A DNA stretch of 64,000 nucleotides, taken from contig DASYXT010000136.1 of assembly GCA_035934555.1 (NCBI GenBank), positions 1-64,000 of the forward strand, read 5' to 3'. Below the pieces are notes generated by a model. That model was not told the DNA's origin. It was given only the letters and a program-made list of their open reading frames with translations, and did no database searches. The DNA is from DASYXT01 sp035934555. GTDB lineage: Bacteria; Verrucomicrobiota; Verrucomicrobiia; Limisphaerales; UBA8199. The translations under genes and the position numbers were made by a program. Below, piece after piece: positions 45,210 to 54,180 of this stretch. Position 1 is the first letter of the stretch. Each line of letters starts with the position of its first letter.

Positions 45210-45368
45210 CCCAGCCTAATGAAGGTGGCCGAAACGAGAAAGCGGTTTTGCCCAAGTTATCAAATAGATGCGCAACTGGAGAGGGCTCTCATGGTCAAGA
45301 TCTGAATGAATTTTAATTTCTGGTTCAGGTCTCATTAATGGGTCCATGCTAGGCTAAGGACCGTTCTG

Positions 45369-46049
45369 ATGCGCTTATTGCTTGTAGAAGACGAAAAGAA
45401 AGTAGCCGATTTCATCGCCCGCGGGTTGCGGGCGGAGCGGTATGCGATTGACGTGGCCCATGATGGCCCGACGGGTTGGCAAATGGCGCAAGCTATTGAT
45501 TACGACCTGATTATTCTGGATCTTATGCTGCCGGGACTCAGCGGGACGGAAGTATTGCGGCGCGTGCGCCAGCACGGTACCCAGGCCGGGGTGCTGGTCC
45601 TGACGGCCCGCGATGCCACCGCCGAAAAGGTGGCAACCTTTGAGGCAGGCGCCGATGATTACCTGACCAAGCCGTTTGCCTTCGCCGAGTTGCTGGTTCG
45701 CGTCAAAGCGCTATTGCGGCGGCCACCCATTAATCACGATCATGTCTTGCGAGTGGCCGACCTGGAACTGGATCGGCTCACCAAACAAGTGCGCCGCGGG
45801 GGAAAAAAGATCGACCTCACCTCGAAAGAATACGCGCTGCTGGAGTATTTGGCGGCTCATCCCGGCCGGGTGTTGTCCCGCACGATGATTATCGAGCATG
45901 TGTGGGACGAGAGTTTCGAAGGCCTGACCAATATCGTCGATGTGTATGTGCGCCATCTCCGGGCCAAAGTGGATGATCCGTTCCCGACCAAGTTGATCCA
46001 AACGGTCCGGGGGGCCGGTTACTGCGTGGAAGACACTCAACAACGATGA
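45369..46049 (+). CDS. OmpR/CopR-type response regulator
   Basis: A 226-residue regulator. The receiver has acidic residues E7/D8, phospho-acceptor D51 (LIILDLMLPG), T79 and K101 (YLTKPF). A winged-helix DNA-binding domain follows (about 125-222) with LTSKEYALLEYLAAHPGRVL and the recognition helix NIVDVYVRHLRAKVD. AAGGA lies 8-9 nt before the ATG. Its last four bases overlap the kinase start (ATGA). It is most like CopR/CusR regulators of metal or efflux systems, consistent with the RND operon that follows. Confidence 0.92.
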   Translation: MRLLLVEDEKKVADFIARGLRAERYAIDVAHDGPTGWQMAQAIDYDLIILDLMLPGLSGTEVLRRVRQHGTQAGVLVLTARDATAEKVATFEAGADDYLTKPFAFAELLVRVKALLRRPPINHDHVLRVADLELDRLTKQVRRGGKKIDLTSKEYALLEYLAAHPGRVLSRTMIIEHVWDESFEGLTNIVDVYVRHLRAKVDDPFPTKLIQTVRGAGYCVEDTQQR

Positions 46050-47491
46050 ATCCGCGCGGGCTAAAATTTCAGTTGCTGGCCTGGTATGTGGCGCTGGTGT
46101 TGGCGTGCCTGGCGTTGCTGGGACTGGCGACCTACCTCGCACTGCATAGCTCGCTGAGGACGGCGCTCAAGGAGACACAACTGCGGCGCGCACGGCAAAT
46201 CGCTCAATTATTGCACGAGCGAAGCACCGGCGGGGACCTGGCGCAGGTCGGCTCTGAAATCGAGACCAGGTATGCGCCCGACCGCAACGACCGCTTCGTC
46301 CGTATCACCCGCCGGGACGGCGCCACTATATACCAATCGGAAGCGCCGCTGGACCACAATTTCGATCCGGCGTCGGTTCCGCCGCCGGTTTGGCCGGAGG
46401 GCGAGGAGCGCGCGCGCGAAATTCCGCTGCTGGGTGGCCGCGAGCTGCTACTGGCGACGCACAAAGTGCAGCAACCGGGCGGAGCCGCTTTCCTCATCGA
46501 GACCGGAGCGCCCATGGACGAGGTACAGGCAGACCTCAAAAAGTGGGTGCTGTTTCTCGCCACACTGCTGCCGGCGGTGGCGTTGATTACGCTCGGCGGT
46601 GGTTACGTGTTGATCAAGCGGGCACTCTCGCCGGTGGACCGCATCGCCGCCAGTGCGGAACGAATCACGGCGTTGAACCTGGGCGAGCGGCTGCCGGTGG
46701 CCCAAACGGGGGACGAACTCGAACGGCTGTCGCTGGCATTGAATCGCATGATCGAGCGGCTCGAAGCGGCGTTCCAGTATTCGCGGCGCTTCGTCGCGGA
46801 TGCCTCGCATGAATTGCGCACGCCCCTGACCGCGCTGCGCGGCGAATTGGAGACACTCTTTCAAGAACCGCGCCTGAGCGCCGAAGCGCGCGAACGGCTC
46901 GGCAGCGCGCTCGAAGAAGTCGAGCGCCTCGCCAACATCGTCGAGGGCTTGTTTGCCATCTCGCGGCTCGATGCCGGTGAAGCCGCCGCCGAATGGGTCA
47001 AGTTCGAGCTAGGCCAACTGGCTTCAGCGACGGCCGACCAGATGTCGCTGCTCGCGGAAGATAAGCACATCGAGGTGGCCTGCCAGGCAGCCAAAGGCGT
47101 GTGGGTCCAGGGTGACCGTGCGCGGCTCAAGCAAGTCGTCGTCAACCTGCTGGATAATGCAATCAAGTACACAGCCGAAGGCGGCACCATCAGTCTTAAG
47201 GTCGGCGCTCAGGACAGCAAAGCGGTGCTGGAAGTCGCCGACACCGGAATGGGAATCCCACCGGAGGCTCTGCCGCGCGTGTTCGAGAGATTTTTCCGCG
47301 TCGATGCCGCCCGCTCCCGCGAACAAGGCGGGGCCGGTCTGGGCCTCTCCATCGTGAAATCCATTTGCACCGCCCACCAGGGCCGCGTGGAAGCCTCCAG
47401 CTCCCTTGGGCTGGGCAGCCGGTTCCGGGTGGAATTGCCTCTGAGCAGCGCTCCTTCTAACAATCACAAACAGAATCACCATGAGCATTGA
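46046..47491 (+). CDS. Sensor histidine kinase (CusS-like)
   Basis: A 481-residue sensor kinase with two transmembrane helices (about 10-32 and 168-190) bordering a periplasmic sensor of about 135 residues. HAMP is at 190-243. HisKA contains the phospho-His H255 (FVADASHELRTPLTALR). HATPase has N-box NLLDNAIKYT, G1 DTGMGIP and G2 GGAGLGLSIV. It should phosphorylate the coupled regulator encoded just upstream. The signal is unknown; the family often senses metals or envelope toxins. The 3' end overlaps the adaptor gene by 11 bases. Confidence 0.93.
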   Translation: MNPRGLKFQLLAWYVALVLACLALLGLATYLALHSSLRTALKETQLRRARQIAQLLHERSTGGDLAQVGSEIETRYAPDRNDRFVRITRRDGATIYQSEAPLDHNFDPASVPPPVWPEGEERAREIPLLGGRELLLATHKVQQPGGAAFLIETGAPMDEVQADLKKWVLFLATLLPAVALITLGGGYVLIKRALSPVDRIAASAERITALNLGERLPVAQTGDELERLSLALNRMIERLEAAFQYSRRFVADASHELRTPLTALRGELETLFQEPRLSAEARERLGSALEEVERLANIVEGLFAISRLDAGEAAAEWVKFELGQLASATADQMSLLAEDKHIEVACQAAKGVWVQGDRARLKQVVVNLLDNAIKYTAEGGTISLKVGAQDSKAVLEVADTGMGIPPEALPRVFERFFRVDAARSREQGGAGLGLSIVKSICTAHQGRVEASSSLGLGSRFRVELPLSSAPSNNHKQNHHEH

Positions 47492-48773
47492 GACCCCAAC
47501 ACCGGCCAACACCGGCTGCCCGCCAGTGGCCCCCAAGTCGCCGCCTGAACCGCCAAAAACGGTCGAGCCAACTCCCACCGGCGGCTCGCCCAGCTCTTCC
47601 GGCCCGGCGCGCGGCCGGTTCCAACTCACCCGTCGCGGCTGGTGGGTTTTGCTGAGTTTGGCCATCCTGGCCGCGATTTCCTTCCCGATTTTGCGCGCGC
47701 TCAGCCGCACCACTCCGGCGGCCGTCACGGCCGAAGCCACTGCGGCCCCCCCGAGCGTTGCCGTCACGCGTGTCACCCGCGAGGACCTCTACCTCGAAGA
47801 TCCGATTCCGGCCGAGTTCAGGCCCTACGTTGAGGACGAATTGCACGCCAAGGTCTCTGGCTACGTGCAGGACATGCTCGTGGATTTCGGCGACCATGTG
47901 AAGGCCGGCCAACTCCTGGCGACACTGGACGTGCCGGAACTGCACGATGAATTAGACCGTGCGCTCTCGGCCCAGCGCAAAGCCGAAGCCGATTACACCG
48001 ACGCCCATATCATTTACACGCGGCTGCTGGGAGTCCAAAAGCAAAACCCCGCCCTGATTCCGCAACAGGACATCGACACCGCGGCGGCTAAAGACCACAT
48101 GACCGAAGCGGCCATTGCCGAGGCCAAAGCCGAGGTCGAAAGGTACCAGACGCTGGTTGGATATACCCGCATTACGGCGCCCTTCGATGGTGTGATTACC
48201 AAGCGCTACGTGGACCCGGGTGCCCTGGTCCAGGCCGGCACCGCTTCCGATACACAGTCACTTCCGGTCGTGCGGGTTTCCGATAATTATCTGCTGCGGT
48301 TAGACTTTCCGGTTTCGGTTGAATATGTCAGAGAAGTTCACGACGGAGAACCGGTCCAGGTGAGGGTGGAATCGCTGGGGGGCAAAGAGTTTACGGGCAA
48401 GATTACCCGCTCGACCCAGCGCGTGAACGACGACACGCGCACGATGATCGCCGAGATCGAGGTGGCAAACCCTAAGCTCGAACTGGTGCCGGGTATGTAT
48501 GCCAAAGTGCTGTTCAAATACGAGCAGCGCCCGCAGGCCGTCGCCATTCCCATCGAAGCGGTTCCCCCGGGGCAAACCTCGACGGTGTATGTCGTTAATA
48601 GCCAGGACCAGATTGAAGAGCGCTCTGTGACTCTGGGCCTGCAGACTCCGACCAAGTATGAGGTCGTTGCAGGCTTGAAGCCTGGCGAACAGGTGCTCAT
48701 CGCCGGACGTTCAACCGTCCAGGTTGGTGAGAAAGTCGAACCCAAACTCTTCCAATCGCTGGCCGAAGAATGA
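47481..48773 (+). CDS. RND periplasmic adaptor (membrane fusion protein)
   Basis: A 430-residue adaptor. A Pro-rich cytoplasmic segment of about 50 residues, longer than usual, precedes one membrane helix (about 54-74, WWVLLSLAILAAISFPILRA). The lipoyl halves (VSGYVQDMLVDFGDHVKAGQ and TRITAPFDGVITKRYVDPGA-like) flank a helical hairpin. The beta-barrel and membrane-proximal domains follow, to TPTKYEVVAGLKPGEQVLIA. It bridges the RND pump and the outer-membrane channel. Its stop overlaps the next start by four bases (ATGA). Confidence 0.92.
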   Translation: MSIETPTPANTGCPPVAPKSPPEPPKTVEPTPTGGSPSSSGPARGRFQLTRRGWWVLLSLAILAAISFPILRALSRTTPAAVTAEATAAPPSVAVTRVTREDLYLEDPIPAEFRPYVEDELHAKVSGYVQDMLVDFGDHVKAGQLLATLDVPELHDELDRALSAQRKAEADYTDAHIIYTRLLGVQKQNPALIPQQDIDTAAAKDHMTEAAIAEAKAEVERYQTLVGYTRITAPFDGVITKRYVDPGALVQAGTASDTQSLPVVRVSDNYLLRLDFPVSVEYVREVHDGEPVQVRVESLGGKEFTGKITRSTQRVNDDTRTMIAEIEVANPKLELVPGMYAKVLFKYEQRPQAVAIPIEAVPPGQTSTVYVVNSQDQIEERSVTLGLQTPTKYEVVAGLKPGEQVLIAGRSTVQVGEKVEPKLFQSLAEE

Positions 48774-49465
48774 ACATGCCGCTGACCTTTGAACAATTCG
48801 AGGCGCTGCGGTGCCTGGACGCCTGCACTCTGGCCAACGCGATCGAGACCTTTCACGAACGCCTTCGCAACGAAGGCTTCCTGGATGGTTCGATTCATTG
48901 CCTCTTTCCCCGGCTCCAGCCAATGCTCGGTTATGCCGCCACCATCAAAATTCGCGGCTCCGCCCCACCCACGGCCGATGGTTCCTTCCCGGAACGCACC
49001 GATTGGTGGGATTACATTATCTCGCTGCCCTCGCCGCGGGTGGTCGTCGTCGAGGACATTTCCAGCCGGCCCGGGCTGGGTTCCCTTGTCGGCGCCGTGC
49101 ACATGAACATCCTGCGCACGCTGCACTGTTCGGGCGTCATTACCAATGGCGCGGTGCGCGACATCCCGGCAGCCGAGAGCGCCGGGTTCCATTACTTCGC
49201 TGGCAGCGTTACGGTTTCCCACGCCTACATTCATATTGTTGAGATTGGAAATCCGGTGCAGGTGGGTGGTCTGAAAATAGCCTCAGGCGATCTGCTCCAT
49301 GGCGACCTGCACGGAGTCCAGGCCGTGCCGCTGGATATCGCCGCCCGAATCCCACCCGTGGCAGCTCAACTGATCCAAAAGGAACAAGCGCTGATCGCGC
49401 TGTGCCGGTCACCGGAATTCTCGCTTGAAAAGCTTCGAGCGGCGCTGAATTCACACATCTTTTAG
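48770..49465 (+). CDS. RraA-like protein encoded inside the efflux operon
   Basis: A 231-residue protein of the RraA/HMG-CHA aldolase family. The core includes GYAATIKIRGSAPP, VVVVEDISSRPGLGSLVGAV and the signature TNGAVRDIPAAE, where the Arg-Asp pair is the metal/substrate site. Members are either class II aldolases on short keto-acids or, in E. coli RraA, inhibitors of RNase E. No aldolase pathway genes surround it. The ATGA overlap with the adaptor and 12-bp gap to the pump show it belongs to the efflux operon. Its role there is unknown. Confidence 0.85.
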   Translation: MNMPLTFEQFEALRCLDACTLANAIETFHERLRNEGFLDGSIHCLFPRLQPMLGYAATIKIRGSAPPTADGSFPERTDWWDYIISLPSPRVVVVEDISSRPGLGSLVGAVHMNILRTLHCSGVITNGAVRDIPAAESAGFHYFAGSVTVSHAYIHIVEIGNPVQVGGLKIASGDLLHGDLHGVQAVPLDIAARIPPVAAQLIQKEQALIALCRSPEFSLEKLRAALNSHIF

Positions 49466-49477
49466 AACCCGTTTGTT

Positions 49478-52400
49478 ATGTCTCGGTTTTCCATACGTTA
49501 CCCCTATTTAATCATCGTCACCTGCCTGATTATTTGCGTGGTGGGTGTGACCAGTGTCTTACGAATGCCGGTGGATCTGTTCCCGCCGATTAAGATCCCC
49601 GTGGTCGTCGTGGCGACCTTCTATTCGGGCATGCCCCCCGAACAGATCGAAAACGACATCACCGGCCAGTTTGAGCGCATGTTCACCCTGGCCTCCGGCG
49701 TCGCCCATATCGAGTCCCGCTCGCTAACGGGTGTCAGTTTGATCAAAGTCTATTTCCAACCGGGCTCCAACCCCGACTCAGATGTGACTAGCATCGCCAA
49801 CCTGGCCATGGCCAGCTTGCGGTACCTGCCGCAAGGGACCCTGCCGCCCATCGTCATGAAGTTCGATGCCTCCAGTCTCCCGGTCTGTTTGGTCACCATC
49901 AAGGGCCAGGGGCTCAGCGAAGCCCAGTTGCGTGATTTGGGCCAGTTCACCATCCGCAACCAGATGGCCGGCATCGCGGGCGCTTCGGTTCCGCCAGCCT
50001 TCGGTGGACGTTATCGCCAAATCATGGTTTACGTCGATCCGCTCAAACTGGAAGCCCACCAGTTGAGCGTGATGGATGTGGTGCGCAGCGTTAACGAGGC
50101 CAACCTGATCCTGCCGGCGGGCGACGTCAAAATCGGGCCGTACGATTACAACATTTACGCCAACAACCAGATCAACTCGACCAACGACATCAACGCCATG
50201 CCGCTGAAGACCGTTGGTGAAGCTTCGGTCCTGGTGGCCGATGTCGGCAAAGCCGAGGATTCCTCCCAAATTCAATACAATAAGGTGCGGATCGACGGGC
50301 AACCCTCGGTTTACATTCCCGTGCTCAAGCAGGGCGGCGACGCCAATACCATCGACGTAGTGAATGGTGTACGGGATAAGCTGTCACACCTTTTGGATGT
50401 GCCGCCGCAGCTCGTGAAGGCGGTGGTGTTTGACCAGTCGGTCTTTGTGCGCACCGCGATTGACACGCTCGTTCACGAAGGCTCCATCGGGCTGGTGTTA
50501 ACGGGATTAATGATTTTGATTTTCCTGGGCAGCATGCGCGCCACCGCAGCAGTGTTTCTCTCGATCCCGCTATCGGCCTTGGCGGCCTTTATTGCGCTGC
50601 AACTGGGTGGCAGTACTGTGAATTCAATGATTTTGGGCGGCTTGGCGCTGGCCTTCTCGCGGCTCATCGACAACTCGGTGGTCGTGCTCGAAAACATCTT
50701 CCGCCACTTGGAAATGGGTGAGAAACCGGAGGTGGCCGCGGAGCGCGGCGGCAACGAGGTGGCTTTGCCGGTTTTGGCAGCGACCCTGACGACCGTGGTC
50801 GTATTCTTTCCCGTCACGTTTCTTTATGGTGTCAGCCGGTTCCTGTTTTCGGCCCTGGCGCTCTCGGTGGTTCTATCCCTGTTTGCCTCCTATTTCGTGG
50901 CGTTGTCGGTCGTGCCGCTGTTTTGCGCCAAGCTCATCAAAGGGCACGAACACGGGGAACAAAACCAGGGCGGCGTCGGGGATCATCAGGCGCCCGACCC
51001 AGCGGCTCGGCCGAGCTGGGGGCGCCGTTTCAATAGCTGGTTTAATACCCGCTTTAATGCGCTGCTGGACGGTTACGAGGGCACGCTCAACCTCGGCCTG
51101 ATTCGTCCGGCCGCCACCATTCTGGGTATCACCGGTTTGTTTGTCCTCAGCCTGGGCCTCTACCCGACGATTGGTAAATCGTACTTCCCGCGAACCGACC
51201 CGGGTCAGTTTGTGATTAACATGAAGGCGCCCTCCGGCACGCGGCTCGAGCTGACCGAAAAACTGGTGGCTAAAGTCGAGAACGTTGTCCGCTCGGTGGT
51301 CTCCCCTAAAGACCTCAAAATTATCGTTTCGAACATCGGCACCACGCCCGGCTTTAATTCGATCCTGAACCCCAACTCCTGCCCCAGCACAGCCGTGGTG
51401 CAAGTCGGACTCAATGAAGGCCATCACCTCAGCAGCTTTGCGTATATGAATGAGGTGCGGGCCAAACTCCGGCGCGATTTGCCTCAGGTGAGCGCTTATT
51501 TCCAAACCGGCGGGTTGGTGGACGCGATTCTGAGCCAGGGCATGCCCGCTCCTATCGACGTTCAGGTCAGCAGTTCGGATTTGAGCAGCGCCCACCACAT
51601 TGCCGCTCAAATTGCCAAACAGGCTCGGCAGATCCCGGGCGTCAGTGACGTGCTGGTCCCTCAAGATGTGGATTATCCGGCTTTGAAAATTGATGTGGAT
51701 CGTGAGCGTGCCAGCGAGTTGGGCCTGAGCGCCAAGGAAGTGCTCGACAGTCTTATCACCGCGCTGACCTCCAACGGTATGATTGCGCCCAGTTATTGGA
51801 TCGATCCCAAGACCGGCAATCCCTACCTGATGACCGTCCAGTATAAGGAGGGCCGCGTCCAAAGTCTGCCCGACCTGGGCGCTATGCCGATTCGCTCCGC
51901 GCACCTGAGATATCCGACGCGACTGGACTCGCTGGTGCACATCACCACCGTCACTTCGCCCACGGAAGTGGACCACTACGGAATCCGCCCGGATGTGGAC
52001 GTCTATGTCGCGCCCAAGGGCGAAGACGTCAGCCGGATTTATGATGCGGTGCAAAAAATCGTCGCCCACACAGAAACGCCTAAAAACATGCGGATTACTA
52101 TCCGCGGCACTGTTATCGCCATGAACGAGTCGTTCAGGAGCTTCGGCCTGGGGCTGATCCTGGCAACGGTCCTCGTCTATTTGATCCTGGTAGCCCAGTT
52201 CAAATCATTCGTTGACCCGTTCCTGATCCTGCTGGCGGTGCCCACCGGACTGACCGGCGTGTTGTTGATTCTTTTCGCCACCGGGACGACACTAAATGTC
52301 ATGTCGTTAATGGGAGTGGTGATGATGGTGGGGATCGTGGTCTCGAATAGCATTTTGATCGTGGAGTTCACCAATCGCCTGCGGGCGGAGGGACGCCCCT

Positions 52401-52669
52401 TGCGCCAGGCGGTTTCGCTGGCTTGCCGCGTGCGGTTGCGGCCGGTGTTGATGACCTCCCTGGCAACGCTCATCGGGTTGTTACCGATGGCGGCCAAACT
52501 GGGAACTGGCAGCGAGGCCTACGCGCCGCTGGCCCGGGCCATCATTGGGGGTCTGGCAGTTTCTGTGGTTCTGACGGTCTTCGTTGTTCCCTGTGCCTAT
52601 TACCTCATTTATCGCCGCCAGGAGAACGCGACACCGGAATTGCCAACCGGCGCCGCTGTTGGGTTATGA
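49478..52669 (+). CDS. RND efflux pump (AcrB/HAE-type permease)
   Basis: A 1063-residue inner-membrane transporter with the standard 12 helices and two large periplasmic loops. The N-terminus MSRFSIRYPYLIIVTCLIIC and VTSVLRMPVDLFPPIKIPVV are typical of the superfamily. In the TM4 proton-relay region the sequence is LIDNSVVVLENIF, so the second Asp of AcrB (D408) is Asn. In TM10, VVSNSILIVEF has Ser where AcrB has Lys940. Coupling therefore relies on a single Asp, as in a distinct RND subgroup. The substrate is probably hydrophobic/amphiphilic. ATGA overlap with the TolC-like gene. Confidence 0.92.
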   Translation: MSRFSIRYPYLIIVTCLIICVVGVTSVLRMPVDLFPPIKIPVVVVATFYSGMPPEQIENDITGQFERMFTLASGVAHIESRSLTGVSLIKVYFQPGSNPDSDVTSIANLAMASLRYLPQGTLPPIVMKFDASSLPVCLVTIKGQGLSEAQLRDLGQFTIRNQMAGIAGASVPPAFGGRYRQIMVYVDPLKLEAHQLSVMDVVRSVNEANLILPAGDVKIGPYDYNIYANNQINSTNDINAMPLKTVGEASVLVADVGKAEDSSQIQYNKVRIDGQPSVYIPVLKQGGDANTIDVVNGVRDKLSHLLDVPPQLVKAVVFDQSVFVRTAIDTLVHEGSIGLVLTGLMILIFLGSMRATAAVFLSIPLSALAAFIALQLGGSTVNSMILGGLALAFSRLIDNSVVVLENIFRHLEMGEKPEVAAERGGNEVALPVLAATLTTVVVFFPVTFLYGVSRFLFSALALSVVLSLFASYFVALSVVPLFCAKLIKGHEHGEQNQGGVGDHQAPDPAARPSWGRRFNSWFNTRFNALLDGYEGTLNLGLIRPAATILGITGLFVLSLGLYPTIGKSYFPRTDPGQFVINMKAPSGTRLELTEKLVAKVENVVRSVVSPKDLKIIVSNIGTTPGFNSILNPNSCPSTAVVQVGLNEGHHLSSFAYMNEVRAKLRRDLPQVSAYFQTGGLVDAILSQGMPAPIDVQVSSSDLSSAHHIAAQIAKQARQIPGVSDVLVPQDVDYPALKIDVDRERASELGLSAKEVLDSLITALTSNGMIAPSYWIDPKTGNPYLMTVQYKEGRVQSLPDLGAMPIRSAHLRYPTRLDSLVHITTVTSPTEVDHYGIRPDVDVYVAPKGEDVSRIYDAVQKIVAHTETPKNMRITIRGTVIAMNESFRSFGLGLILATVLVYLILVAQFKSFVDPFLILLAVPTGLTGVLLILFATGTTLNVMSLMGVVMMVGIVVSNSILIVEFTNRLRAEGRPLRQAVSLACRVRLRPVLMTSLATLIGLLPMAAKLGTGSEAYAPLARAIIGGLAVSVVLTVFVVPCAYYLIYRRQENATPELPTGAAVGL

Positions 52670-54102
52670 AAGGGCTGCACCGTTTTATGAGTGTGCTGGG
52701 TTCTAATTTAAGCTTTCCGCGTGTTTCGCGTTTTCCGCGGTTTCTCTTTTTGCTTTCGACCAGCCAGCTTCGCCTTTCGGCCTTCAGCTTTGGCGCTTGT
52801 CATTCTCTCCTCATTTCGGCGGCGATCGTGTTCCTGGCTCTGGCTGCGGGCCGGGCACAAACCACCAACTCCGCCCAGCCAATGCTGACCCTGGCGCAGG
52901 CTCACGAGGTGGCGCTGCGCAATCACCCGCAAATCTCCGTTGCCGATCTTAAAGCGCTGGCTGCGCGGCAGGTCGTGCGCGAAGTTCGGTCGGGGTTTTT
53001 CCCAAACCTATCGTTGAATGCGGTGGCGGTCGGCGCATCCGACCCCGGCAACACCCGCTTGGAAGCCGTTGGTGCGCTGAATAGCCCCCGCGTCTTCGAT
53101 CGCAATGCCGAGGGCCTGATGCTCAGCCAGCTCATTACGGACTTTGGCCGCACAGCCAATTTGACGGGAAGCGCCCGCCAACAAGCCGAGGCCGCCGCCA
53201 ATAACGCCCAAGCCACGCGCCAGCAGATCCTGCTGGCGGTGGACAGCACCTTCTTTTCCGCCTTGCAGGCCCAGGCGGTCGTCCACGTCGCCGAGCAAAC
53301 CATCACTAATCGCCAGTTGTTCCTCGATCAGGTGACCGCGTTGGCCAGCAACCGCATTAAATCTGAGATGGATGTCAGCTTTGCCAATGTGAATCTCGAT
53401 GACGCTCGGCTGCTGCTGGTTCGCGCGATAAATGAGCTACAGTCCTCCTTTACACAATTGGGAAATCTACTGGGCCAGCGCGAGCCGGCCAACTATCGGC
53501 TGGCCGACGAACCGCTGCCCCCGATGCTGGATACCAACGTGAGTGATTTTGTACAACAGGCCTTGAATTCCCGGCCTGACCTGCTGAGCTTGCGCAACCA
53601 GCAGGCCGCCGCCATCAGGATGGCACGCGCCGAACGCGATGCCCGCTTTCCCACCATCTCCGCGGTCGCCGCCGCCGGCGTCGCCCCGGTGCACGATGAA
53701 ACCCTGCCGGACAATTACGCCGCGGCCGGCCTGGTGGCGAATCTGCCTATCTTTGCCGGTGGCCTTTACGTCGCCCGTCAGCGCGAGGCCGAACTGCAGG
53801 CCGAAGCAGCCCGGGAGAGCCTGCGCGATTTGGAGGACAACGTGATTCGTGACGTTCGGGTCGCGTGGCTTAACGCCCAAAACGCCTTCGAGCGGTACCG
53901 CATTACCGGCCGGCTGGTCGAGAACGCGCGTTACTCCTACGAGTTGGCTCAGGCCAGGTACACCCAAAAGCTCAGCTCCATTGTTGAAGTCAACCAGGCC
54001 GAGCTCAACCTCATTTCCGCCCAGATCGATTATCTCAACAGCCAATATGAATACCTCGGCCAACGCTCGGCCTTAAGCTATCAAACCGGCCAAATGCGAT
54101 GA
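52666..54102 (+). CDS. TolC-type outer-membrane efflux channel
   Basis: A 478-residue outer-membrane factor. The start at 52666 lies in an ATGA overlap with the pump gene, although the frame is open upstream. A long, oddly Ser/Phe/Arg-rich leader (about 8-50, PRVSRFPRFLFLLSTSQLRL) precedes a hydrophobic export helix (SLLISAAIVFLALAAGRAQ). Two OEP repeats follow with typical helices (LTLAQAHEVALRNHPQI; ELAQARYTQKLSSIVEVNQA). It makes the exit duct for the RND pump. The leader may be an insertion, as similar Phe/Arg-rich runs are not part of the family. Confidence 0.9.
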   Translation: MKGLHRFMSVLGSNLSFPRVSRFPRFLFLLSTSQLRLSAFSFGACHSLLISAAIVFLALAAGRAQTTNSAQPMLTLAQAHEVALRNHPQISVADLKALAARQVVREVRSGFFPNLSLNAVAVGASDPGNTRLEAVGALNSPRVFDRNAEGLMLSQLITDFGRTANLTGSARQQAEAAANNAQATRQQILLAVDSTFFSALQAQAVVHVAEQTITNRQLFLDQVTALASNRIKSEMDVSFANVNLDDARLLLVRAINELQSSFTQLGNLLGQREPANYRLADEPLPPMLDTNVSDFVQQALNSRPDLLSLRNQQAAAIRMARAERDARFPTISAVAAAGVAPVHDETLPDNYAAAGLVANLPIFAGGLYVARQREAELQAEAARESLRDLEDNVIRDVRVAWLNAQNAFERYRITGRLVENARYSYELAQARYTQKLSSIVEVNQAELNLISAQIDYLNSQYEYLGQRSALSYQTGQMR

Positions 54103-54180
54103 AGGATTGACGGGGCTGGCGCGTCGAATGATTGTCTAATCGAGCTATGTCGAAACAATAGCCAACCTGAGAAGCCCTTT

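Noticed and set aside
50873..52069. 398-codon minus-strand frame antisense to the RND pump.
   Set aside because: His/Asp-rich shadow of the pump gene.
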